A stretch of DNA of 64,000 bases from a virus, in the IMG/VR virus record IMGVR_UViG_3300025133_009608, positions 248,001 to 312,000 of that record, one strand, 5' to 3'. Shown here one piece after another: positions 32,401 through 43,100 of the stretch. The notes under the pieces are model-generated. The model was not told where the DNA came from. It did no database searches and worked only from the letters and a program-made list of their open reading frames with translations. Position 1 is the stretch's first letter, and each line of letters opens with the position of its first letter. The position numbers and the translations under genes are program-made.

Positions 32401-34047
32401 CAGATCTTTTATCATTCCAAAGGATGGGTAGTCTTCTATTTTTGAATAAACAAGATTCCCAGTTCTTGGATGAGTCTTGGGGTCTGAAAACTTGTCTTCT
32501 CTAGAAAGAGTTAGATAGTTTGTTCCGCCCTCCGATACATCGCTTATGGATATATTTCTCTCGAATTTTGATATATGAGTTCCGCCAACATATTCTTCTG
32601 TTTTTGGAAGAGTTATTGGGGTTCCATCACTTGCATATGCAGAGCCATTGGTAACTTCTATGGAGTCGGAATGAATAACAAACCACAAAGATGCCGTTAT
32701 ATCATCAACATAAACTCTATTTTTTGAGTCATATTCTACATACCTGCTCTGCTGGCGACCGAATCGCTCTGTTACCGATAGGTCTTGCCCGTTGTCTTCT
32801 TTTCTAGATACGGCATCATATCCCTTCTCGAGGAGTATCGTGCCGGTTTTATTGCTCCCTCTTCTGGAGATTAAAACGACGTAGTATTTATCGACCTCCA
32901 TCGATGGTTCGATATCGGGGTCTGCAATCAGCATATCAGCAAAATTAAAGCTGACTATCTTCGGCGTGCTGCTAAGCTCGTATCCAAGATCTTTCAAGTC
33001 CTCTTGACTATAGGCTCTTTCCGCTATTGGCTCTGGCTCGGGATCAAAATCAATGAAGTTATCCGGGACATGATCTGAGGAGCACTTTGTTTCTGTTGAC
33101 AGCTTGTGAATTGATACAACTATATCTCCAGAAAATTCATACTCAAGGCCCGCATCAGCATCCAGGTCTTCCTCTATCGATACCAACAAATCGACCCTCT
33201 GGAGGTTATTTGTTCTAGATAGAAACTTCTGACCGTACATCGGAGAATCCGACGAAGCAGCCGCAAAAGACACCTTGCTTTCTGATTCTAGCTCAATGTA
33301 TAAGTCAGATATTGAATTCTCGGACCCCAATAAGTCTATTATTTCATCTTTTATCGTCTTTTCTGGATCCGAGCTTATAAAATTAGAAATTCCAATATTT
33401 GGAGACTCAACCTGAAAGGACGAGGTCGTACGTGCGAAAACCTTTAGTGGCTCAGCCTCTCTGAATATAAAGCCGCCACCGGCATCTGAAATTGAATTAA
33501 GGCTTTCAGCATATGACAAAAACTCTGTTCTTCCAGTCCCTCCGGAGAAGTTATTGAAAATAACACCGGAAATACTAGTATAGTAATTTTCTGTAACTTG
33601 CACTTCATTATCTTTAAACTCTAAAATCTCAGAGGTCAGAAGTCCCGAATCACCAATGCCGTTGAATCTTTTTCCTAAAATCAATACCTTTGCGGCATGT
33701 CTTCCTCCGAGATTAAGGCCGTGCGCCTCAACCTCGATCCTTTCTCCATGGGCAGAATCTGCCGGCTGTCGATCAAAATATACGGCAGAGCCGTCAAAGG
33801 ATCCAGATTCTATTTTGAATTCGGAAGGGTTTGCGCCAGAAGAGTGCGCCCCAGGAGCCGAAGTATCCAGAAGAATCCTCTCGCCAAACGGCGCATCTTG
33901 AACCACGCCACTTCCGTGAAAGTCAATATTTAGCTCAGATACTAGAGATCTATGATGAATCTGCTCTTCGTCTAAATCCCTCTCTGTAACCCGCTGCCCA
34001 TCAAAGAAGTTAATCCTTGGGGCATTGGCTTTTTTCATATTTCCCAT
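29494..34047 (-). CDS. Large tail/appendage protein with a dockerin-like calcium-binding pair
   Basis: This 1517-aa protein starts RINFFDGQRVTERDLDEEQ, an opening I associate with phage structural proteins. Residues 632-700 hold two calcium-binding loops in dockerin spacing: DLDGDNEITSNDIIEL and DLNADGSVDGTDIELM. The remainder is Ser/Asp/Gly-rich beta sequence, with a Cys-containing segment near 870-890 (ETCICQEPKCIDGSLC). The C-terminal 250 residues again look beta-sandwich-like. The SD is AGGAG, six bases before the ATG, with a promoter-like motif upstream. It sits between the 3472-aa protein and the glycosyltransferases, which makes it a candidate fibre, host-contact protein or glycan acceptor. 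Confidence 0.65.
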   Translation of the reverse strand: MGNMKKANAPRINFFDGQRVTERDLDEEQIHHRSLVSELNIDFHGSGVVQDAPFGERILLDTSAPGAHSSGANPSEFKIESGSFDGSAVYFDRQPADSAHGERIEVEAHGLNLGGRHAAKVLILGKRFNGIGDSGLLTSEILEFKDNEVQVTENYYTSISGVIFNNFSGGTGRTEFLSYAESLNSISDAGGGFIFREAEPLKVFARTTSSFQVESPNIGISNFISSDPEKTIKDEIIDLLGSENSISDLYIELESESKVSFAAASSDSPMYGQKFLSRTNNLQRVDLLVSIEEDLDADAGLEYEFSGDIVVSIHKLSTETKCSSDHVPDNFIDFDPEPEPIAERAYSQEDLKDLGYELSSTPKIVSFNFADMLIADPDIEPSMEVDKYYVVLISRRGSNKTGTILLEKGYDAVSRKEDNGQDLSVTERFGRQQSRYVEYDSKNRVYVDDITASLWFVIHSDSIEVTNGSAYASDGTPITLPKTEEYVGGTHISKFERNISISDVSEGGTNYLTLSREDKFSDPKTHPRTGNLVYSKIEDYPSFGMIKDLDSLDYNNPSIFLGKISDKNVRDSSIFSGEIDLPGMIEANEVVIVNPEAALVAANLVGQVITPDTDCECTSRYRIIEAICEEVLTGDLDGDNEITSNDIIELLNVVGNTINSETTERRILGGEFGIIDFLKADLNADGSVDGTDIELMEDAVDGYVNFSADETFKILRLRLENIFESSDYPEVFSDSVSSGSSASGGNVISFSTSSDLEALAIRVGDKIEIPSDQADAGEFEITAKTVGTSGLDVSVVVSSMDGADVEFSGASDFNVIIISGTRVNVFADNINLMSVPFVKKNYSISSIGAAFDERFVDICDLRRFVESTLIEEHIETCICQEPKCIDGSLCTPQFKTQKILANDLFIPNGEIYSEPGIPYHGDFEYSNVTIPLPPGSIEGCSINLYTNFIKSDEGKCFTASGYPAMKFSDGTYVGCEDSATDTDITKGRVKFSKAIASLHVDALVDGYVVDGYADEAEATTATELIGEELSESSYIYFSEWAESLGNASSSVLAIDKDDGTKSTRGIKFDITTIEFSTEKYGRVEYPSAAPGMSGDFIIDFRAARSAWESDLFFTGKASFFSTIDIVNDDGTWAELKVGWREVAGHGLGVFFSGEIFNADGALIYDFDYFDDYAEKLGEDMLFRVRRVNEVVTAYYFDDNSIDVLANPTGQYIRIGENPDLHPGIGDATVDFEVANYDTPSAGVNFAVRLHEVVLQSDLESDNLLGESIIVGRDALAGASRVTATFPLNLTSKTNIVSASLKMTAYQPILSYDKFNITPYNIMNADNLGALFDYPLEHNDSFVSTFVPGEVAVGETFEVDVTSHVIFWLSQSGHLPGYYKAILIEASTDATTSIEVGADITLEILYEDVTTGVIFKVGVSLDPQTGIATLRTKNVLYDALNAENRTVLNFGIYLKKSGFVNGDVEVNIKDLDRIGLGLCSDIEAFEEDELCFFVVADTRVGSYVDGPWPCNLGAGADS

Positions 34048-34071
34048 TCACTGCTCCTAACTAACACATTG

Positions 34072-34096
34072 TCGATATTAGCTTGATTATTAATAG
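34072..34096 (-). promoter_or_regulatory. Promoter-like motif upstream of the 1517-aa tail gene
   Basis: On the minus strand: CTATT, nine bases (AATAATCAA), then GCTAATATCGA. It matches the motif before the gp25-like gene at the CTATT block and all eight bases of AATATCGA. It ends 25 bases before the ATG and lies between the start of this gene and the stop of the 3472-aa gene. Confidence 0.55.
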
Positions 34097-34101
34097 AGCC
34101 A

Positions 34102-37100
34102 TCAGCAATGATTTCTTGGAAATTTTACCAAGGCATTTGAGTGAGCGGGCTTAAGCCTATTTACCAATTCAATTATTAAATCTTCTGTTTTTTCATCAGT
34201 TATTCTACCTAGATCGTCTAGAATTTCTATATCAAAGTTATAAATGCCTCTTTCTGGATCGATTATCGATGCAAAATTTTCATCGTCTGCCATTACCTTC
34301 GTAAAGTTTATAATAGCAGTTGTCATATCATCTTCTATTATTGGATATATGGATTCTTTATTTTCTGAATAATTTATATCTATATAATTTCCGTAAATAT
34401 CTCTTGGAATGTGCCTTGCAACCCTACTGAATCGTATATTGTCAATTCTAGAATAAGCCGATCTTCCTCCGAGGATATCCCCTCCGACTCCTATTGTTCT
34501 GAAGTCATCAACAATTTTGATTTTATAATTATTTGATGCAATCGTTCCTCGGGAAGATAATTGCTGCCCGTAGGTTATTCCGCCATTATACGTTAAATTT
34601 GTTCCATAAGTTATTGTTCCGCCCTCGATTCCATCGACAAACATCGTCATATTATCCCGACTGGAATTTGCCTTATACGTGCAAATTATTCTATGCCAAG
34701 TATTTTTTGTCCAATTTATATTTGTCTTCACTGCATTCTCTATTCCACTTGCGGTTATGGAAAATACAATTTGGCCAAATTTACTTTTATATATTGATAT
34801 TCTATCCCCAGAAAACTCCAGGGGAACATATGAGACTACAACGTCTACATCGTGCCCGGGCAGCGCCTCTCTTAGGCTTACCTCTCTTCCGTTCGGAGAT
34901 AAAATAGCACCGACGGAGAAATCCTTATCCGTTCCGGTTCCTCCTGCGAGACGTCCGGATATCTGACTCCTATGTATCTCGTCGAAAAGTATGGCGTCCG
35001 CCTCTTCTTGGGTATAAAACTCCGAAAACTCCTTTGTTTTTCTCATTAATCTTATTCCAATGATTTTCGAGGCGGCAGAGGGCAGGCGAATAGAAGTTGG
35101 GGAGCTGGCCGAGACTCTGGCCATTGCAGATGATGCGATATCTATATAGTATCGGTCTTCGTCGTCAGCCTCTGTGTCCATGGCCGGACTGACCCAAAGC
35201 TCGATGGACCCCTCGTCCCTTCTGAAGTATGAATCTTTATTGTTTAAAATCAATGGCGGTGAGTTTATGAATCTTGCAGATTCGCCAAAGGCCGAGTTTA
35301 CACTAACCCCAGAAATATCACTACTCCCTATTCCCGGATAATATGTAGCATCATTAAATATTGGACCACCGGCTGCAGCGTGGGACTCGAGATACGTCGC
35401 TCTTGAGTCCTCTTTTGAAAATCCAATTCTCATCATGTTGTCAACGAAGGTTGCTTCGTTATTTATATGGGCGAGTAATAGGGCTATTTGTTCTGTGTTT
35501 AATTTAAATTTAAAGTTCGTTTCTTCATTTAAAAACTCTTTTAAGCGCAGCCTTCTTCGCTGTAATTCAATTGGATTCTCAAAATGAATAAGGGCCAGGG
35601 TTTGACGGTCAGGGCAGGATCTATTTGGATCATTGAATTCACCAGTAATGCTCCTTACTCCGGCACGGCCGGTGGCAACTGGTCGGGTATCTTGCGACAT
35701 CTCAGAGATTATTTTAAATTCATCAATTACTCCGCCAAACTGCCCCTCTCCTCTTATATCGGTTCCTATAAATGAATCTTTCCCTATCCTTGGAACGGAC
35801 ACTTTTAGCCTGGTTGGGTAGTCGAGCTCGTATTTTCCAGGATGCAACTCAAAGGGAACGGTCCCACCGGTCCCTGCCGTTGTAATATTAAATAGGCCAG
35901 CCCGATAAGACTCAAACTCTGCAGTTTCGCCACCATTCACCGACTCTGTAATCAAATCTGTCTCTACAAGCTCGACAACGCATGGTTCGTAGTCGATGTC
36001 TGCAACGCCAAGGGACCCGGCAATTCTTGAAACATTTAAAAATGTCTTTGACAACTCAACGCTTCCGTTTTCTCTTAAGATAACTCTCTCAACTCCGACT
36101 CCATCCGTAGTATCTCCAAAAACATCAATAAAACTATCACCCAGGCTGGCGCCATATCCGTCTATATATCCATCGCGATCATCACAGAAAATCACATTGT
36201 CGGAGTCAAATCGTAGCGTCAGATTCCGCCCCAGATTCTGAGTTGAAATCCTTCCAGACTCCGAGGTTAGCAAGTTATGCCCAAGCTCAGAGTCAAGCGA
36301 AATCTCAAAGTCTACCGACGAGCCCCATGGGCCAGTTTCGTAACTATCAATCGCCGGAATCATTCGATCAAGAACAACTCTTCGCATAGATATGTCATCC
36401 AAATCGATCGGCGGCGTAGAGTGGGTTTTTAGGATGCTCTTTCCGCTATATTTCTCAATGTCAAATCCGGAGTCCGAATAGTAAGAAGAGCCAGATAGCC
36501 AAATCCCCTCTTTTAGCCTTCCAAGGACGAGTCCAAATGTTCTAATGTGAATGTCTAAATCTGAATACTCAATTGTATCTGTACTTTTGCAATCAACATT
36601 TCCACCAACAAATTCTATCGTTCGATCCGACACGTTGGCCCGGAAGGATGGCTTAATTATTTCATCTCCAGATATTATATTTATCGCCCCACTGTCTACC
36701 GAATAGAGAACCCCACCGAGCTCCATCTCTTCTCCGTTACATGTTTTTCTATAAATCGAAAACTTTTCATTTTTAAGATCTGTTTTAATTCTACTCTTAA
36801 TTCCGGCTGTCGGAGCAAAAGAGAATCTGATATCTGATGCCGAAGTATTAAATACAACTGGATTTAAATTAATGCCAGACACTATTGTTACGCGGCTAGA
36901 GTCGATTACGCTTCCTATTATTAGCTCTTCTCCGACCATGGTTGGGGCCATTCCGGACGATCTTATTATAATAGATCTACCAACCATGTCCGAGGAGAAC
37001 CCTGCATCGCCGGAGTATAGAGAGCTGGAGCCGGCAGATACCGTTCCGTCCTCATATATGTCTGAAAACAATATATTGTCTATCGCAAATCCGTGCAGCA

Positions 37101-40100
37101 CCTCTTGGCCAATGTCTGAAAATTTATCATTTATTTTTATCTTTGCCGAACCACCAAATCTATATAGATTTGGAGCCTCTAGGCCATCAAGAAATAGGTG
37201 CATTTCATCTTGCTCGTTAAGAGTATTTAACCTCCAACTTGCAGCGACATGATGCAGCTCTCCGGGCCTAAAGTTCTTTATATTTGTAGCTATATTAAAA
37301 ACACCCGATTCGGAAGATGACTTACTTTCTTTTATTCTAAAATTTAGAAATCCCTTGCCATCCTTGAACAGAGAGACTCTTCCGTGGCGCTCATCCTCTC
37401 CGGTATCGTATATATACCTGAATCTGTCTGAATTTAAATAAATCTCATCCACGTCATAATCTGGGCCGGACAGGTAGCCATCGGCGTAACCATCAATATA
37501 GCCATCGGCGTAACCATCCACGAACAGGGCCGGCTCTCCCGCAAAGAAGGAGAACAAAACCTTTGAATCAGTATTTATAAATATATCATTGCTCTCTAGC
37601 GTACTCACCCTCTCCTCGTGCCTTCCCTCAAAGGACACTAGGGATAAATCCAGAGAGGAAGATCTTTCTGAGGCTGGCTCGAAAACAGATGAGTCAAGCC
37701 ATCTTATCGCAATGTATGGCTCGGACAGGAGATCGCAGTCATCCAGATTGGCATCATTAAAATCTGACCCGGCAAGCCTTGACAAAATTGTGCTGTCTGC
37801 GCTTATTGTTATATTTCCATCTAAATCTTTATCTACGCTTAGTCCGATAAACTCATTAGATATCCAGTCCAAATATACTATGTCCAAAATGGAGTTATCT
37901 ACTCCGTCCATAATAACAGCCAGTGGAGTTCCGAAGTTAGCATGAGCTAGGGCGATCTTAATAGATATTGATCCATCGCCGATTTCAATTGGAATCATTC
38001 CGGAAAACGTACCAGAAATTGCACCATCAAATTCGGACCCGCCGGCTTGATCGATGTAATTTGCTCGAAAAAATACAGAAGCAGAGTATTCACCGCCGGA
38101 GCATGGGAGGCTTGAATAAATAAGCTCATCTCCACCGGAGAGCCCTCCTCCGCTCATTCTATATATTCCTCCGGATTCATTGGTAGAAAAATCACCAACT
38201 TTTGCCCACGGGATTGACTCCAGGGACGACCCTCCGGTTATGACGTTTATTAGCTCAGACTGCGTCTCCCTGATGTTTCTCCACCCAGACTCCTCTATCA
38301 GTCCGTCTCCGCAGTATCTGAGCTCCGAGGAGCACACAGCTCCAATACGACACCCGTTTTCATCTTCACTTCTTCTCGCCCTCAGTACCGATGAAAATTC
38401 ACCGTTTGTTGTAACCTTTCCTGAAATACCATAATTTGAATGAATTTCTTCAAATGTATTTTGAAACGATCGAACCGCTCGGTCTACCTTGTAGCTTCCA
38501 TCCGGAAGTATTGACGGGAAGCCAAAATCAGAATTGATGACGAGAGAATACAGGGCGGGGTCAGTAGCCATGAGCTGATCTTTGCTTGTAATCTCCCACT
38601 CTTCAGAGATTAGGTCTTCATTCTCGCTATACTCGCCCAGAAGAGAAGATATTCCCCAGTATAAATATTTAGAAATCTGACACTCAAAATCACAATTTTT
38701 ATTATCATCATGATACCACGATGATATCGGGTATACAGCCGGAACTATAGGATAATATCCTCCCCGCGCCGTATTCATGGCGGTTGTCAGCTCCGATCCG
38801 ACGAAGAGCCCAAACTTGTCCGGGTATGTATTTGAATAGCCCACATCACCTATTAAACTCCACACCATTCTGGTCGTTGGATCTACAGCTTCGTCCGAGA
38901 TGTCATTTGAATATATTACAATACCAGTATTAAACTCTTTATCTTCCCAAATTCTTGACTCAAGTGAGTCAAAATCGCCTCTATCTTCTGAGACTATTAT
39001 ATATGAATTTCTTTCCGTCAAATTTTGAATAACGAGCTTATTATCAGGATGACCGTCTTCGTCATTATCCAAGAGCTGGGCAAGAACATTTGCAACGTGC
39101 AGGACTTTTTCGCTTGAAGCCAAGCTCGTAGAGAAAATATGAATCCCGAATACATTAATGTACTTTACAAGCCCCGCGGCAAAAAACGAAGATAACTCCG
39201 CCGGGGGATTGGAAAACTCCAGGGAGAAATCGTCGTATATCGGGAACGCTCCAGATGGAATTACTACATTTTTATCTATTCGACTCCTAATAACCCACTG
39301 GCCCGCATCTTCAGACAGCGGTGATTCGCAGGTCTCATCGAAGCCTATAAATATCCCCTCGCTTACATCCGCATTATGAGGAAGACCAGAAGACACGAGC
39401 GGAAAATCATCTTTGTTTACAGAAAACGGCATACGCATGGGGTTTCTTGCGGTCTTTCCAATAAATATGTCTTCCAATCCAAACCTATTTTTTATGGAAT
39501 AATTATATTTTCCTATATTAAATACAGACTGGCACATGCTATCTGGAGCAGATATGGAGATTCCGTGCCCAAATGATGAGTCGCTATGCGACATAAGATC
39601 CGAGTAGAGAACTTGAGCTTTCTTTCCGGCATTTAGGTGCGTCTTTAGCAACACAGAGACAACGTTATCTAATGGATTATGATCTGTTGTTACATTGACG
39701 TGACCAGAGCTCCAATCTAATAGGTAGTCCATATTCTCAAAATTAAAAATTTCTTCAGACAAAGCGCTGGTTGCGAGGGGAATGGAGACAGATTGAGCCA
39801 CAACTCTTAATCTTCCAATCGGAAGGTAATCGTTCAAGGCCTTCGACCCTGCGGCGCTAAGATGCTGCATATTTCCGGGGATTCTCTCGATAATAAATCC
39901 GCCAATTTTGGTCGGAATTCCGCCCCTTACCGTTCTTCCTGCAAGATCCAAGAACGCATACACCTCATATATCCCGCCATTTGAGTCGACGATCTGAAGT
40001 ACAGACGGGGACTCATCGATAAGGAAATTCTTGTTCAGGAATGACGAAAGATCGATCTCGTGGTCCAACTCAATTCTTATAACCTGGGTGTCTTTATTTC

Positions 40101-43100
40101 TAAAGTCCAAAAGATTATCAATAACATTGCTAACAGCGCAGACACATCCTCGTATGGGGTACGGCCCCTCGTATGACGGATACTCCACCGCATCAATATG
40201 CTCTTCTTTCGTCTCGAAGATTAAAATATTTCCATCGGAATCCCTTACCGGCTTCACATTAAGCAGAATCTGCAGAGATTTATTATTATCAGAGATAGAA
40301 ATTGCGGCCACACAATTAGAGTCCAAATCGGACATGTGATGGGATATATCTGTAGAATGTCCAAGCGCTTCGGGAAGGGAGAAGGTATCAACTCTTATGC
40401 TCGTATCGAGCCTAAGTGGGCCAAAATGAGAAAGGGCCGGTGGGCTTTTCTTTAGCCCAAACTCTCCGGACGAAACCTTCTCTAGTCCAGATTCGTCGTA
40501 TACCATCTTGTAGTTCGATATAGAGACTCCATCTCCAGAGTAATCTATAGTCCCAACAGCGTTGGATATCTCGAATAATTCAAATTTATTTTTGAGGCTA
40601 AACGGATCCGTGGTTGTATTGTAATAAAACCTATCTTCTCCGATATCATCCAAGTTAATCGTTAAGGTTGCATCATTATTTATACCTGCCCACTCCGGAC
40701 GAATCCATGCAGATAGCGTTCCCTCTTCTATTGAAATATTTGAATCGGAGGGTATTTTAACAATATTATCATCATTTATCATCAGCCCTGAGCCAAATCG
40801 ACCCTCGGAGAAATCCAGAACACCGCTGTATTCAACTCCACCCGGAGATAAGTAGTCTCGCCCAAGAATCCAGTTTCCAAAATGAGACTCAGTTATCTCC
40901 GGCTCAATCAGTGTGAACGATTCTATCAATGATTTGAACGCCGGGACGGTCGGCCCAGATGTAAATGCCTCTAGCGTCCCCAGTAGCGCGCTTCTATACG
41001 TTTCGCGGTCTGTCGACATAGAGAAGTCTTTGAAAAATGGTATATCAGTTAGGTTTCCGAAGTTTTTCCTCAGAGCATCCCTGAGCGCTCCGTATTTGTA
41101 TGATACATAATAATCCTGCCCCTCGATCATCGCATTGGAGATGGACCAGTCAATTTGATTATCTCCATATTCATATGATACATAGATATCGTCAGCAACA
41201 TACGAGTAATCTAAAAAGATCTTCCCGTACCTATAATCCACAATGAGACTATCTCCGGGCTCGGGGATGTTGCTATCGATATAAGATATATCTACCATAT
41301 CTCCATTTGCAACGGCGGCATCCGACGGAATTAATATCTCCATTCTATCTTCATAGATGTCTACAGTGGCTTTTACAATGATCTTCGCGCCCGCTCCTAC
41401 TGTCGGCTCTTGCGCCTCTACGTTATTTACTGCAGGAGAGAAGACGTCAAGCGTTGATGTCAGGCTGTCAAAGTTATTTATTTCGAACCTATTTCCATCC
41501 GAATCAAGCAGAAAATCTTCTAGGTTATCTATTGATGAATTTATGCTTCCGCTCCTAATCCCGGCCGAGGCTGTGCCATCGAAAGAATTGGAGAAAACTA
41601 TTTCAACATCGTCGATTTTTGTTACATTTAGCTTCTCATCAAACAGCTCCTCTCCCGTTTTGGACAAGGTTATTGATAATAGTTTGCTAATATTTGAATC
41701 TTTTACCGTTATACTATAAGTCCCATCTTTTTCTATCAGGTAGCGACTATCATGCCTCTTTAGATCGATAACATTGGCGTCGATCTTCATATGTGAGGCG
41801 TTATAAATATTTCCGCCGCCGTCCGAAACAAAGGAGGTTAACAAGGAAGCATCGAGGGCCGATTTTCTTTTGGATCTGTACCTGCTATCAAGGCTAGCGC
41901 CTACAACTGATTCTTTTAAGTAAATTCCATTTATCTGTCTTATATCGGACATCATGGCAACCGTATAGTCGCCGAGAACAGTTGCAGCAGAAACCGCCTC
42001 CCCGTGAGAGTTAAATGTACTTCCAATCTCCGGAGACTCAAATGATGGCTCTAGATCTATTAGTGATATACTATTGGAATCAAGAGAGAAATCTTCATAT
42101 ATTACGGCTGCATTTTTAATCGAATCAGAAGCTCTGTTTTTCTTTGCGATCTGATCCGAGCTTAATAGGTTGGGGTTTTTGGTTATAATCTTTGAGCAAC
42201 TATATTTTGCCGTTCCAAGCGCGAGGGGGTCCTGGCTCTTATTGATTCCAAGATATACAACTCCATGCGCATAATCAACAACATAGTCTCCAACGCGAGT
42301 TATCCTGGATAAATTCTCAAAAAATTTATCGCCGCGCTTAGACAAAACCGACGATACAAACCCCGATCTTGATGCCTCGTTGATGTCGTAATCAGATGAA
42401 AGCGGAGAAAAGAACCTCTCTTCTATAAATACATCATCTTTGGAAAAAGATAATGATGAATTAAAAAAGACACCCATGGCGTCAAGCTCTTTATTTAAAA
42501 TGCCAATATTTGAAAGAGCCATGGAAATAACTCTTGGCCCAATAATCACTTCCGAGCCCAGCATGGGGGTCGACAAGGAGTTGGATATTCCAACAGAGTT
42601 TATCACGCCCTCTGAGTCGGGGGAGCCAAAAAACTGAATCGGCAGATCGTCCGAATCGGACTCCCCTCTTATAAAGTATTCTTTTGAGTTCTCGTCGATC
42701 AGCTCTGCCGGGATGCCCGGCTTGATCTTAATGTTACTATTTGAACCTCCAGATACAACCGTAGTCTTAAATGCCGGAGAGACAAACTCTTCGAATGGCT
42801 CGATTTTTTCTGCATCAACCTTTAGGAACTCTGCCATTTCTGATTTTTTAGACTCAAACTTTGGAGGAGTTCGGCCAGTGAAATGGATTTCCGTATCGGT
42901 AGTGTATAGTTTTTTATATACTTCTCCCGTTGTTTGGTTTACAATTCTAAATACATTTGTTATCGGCTGATGCGCCGTCTCTACCGAGAAAGACGACGTA
43001 AAGTTGTTTTCCACATGCTCGGCCGAGACCTCCTCGTGACATGGAGCTCTATAATCATCTCCCTCTGAAAATACCTCTCCGTAAGAGAATTCTATTTTCA

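Noticed and set aside
37475-37518. CRISPR-like repeat
   Set aside because: Only two copies with a four-base gap, in frame within a coding sequence and explained by DGY amino acid repeats.
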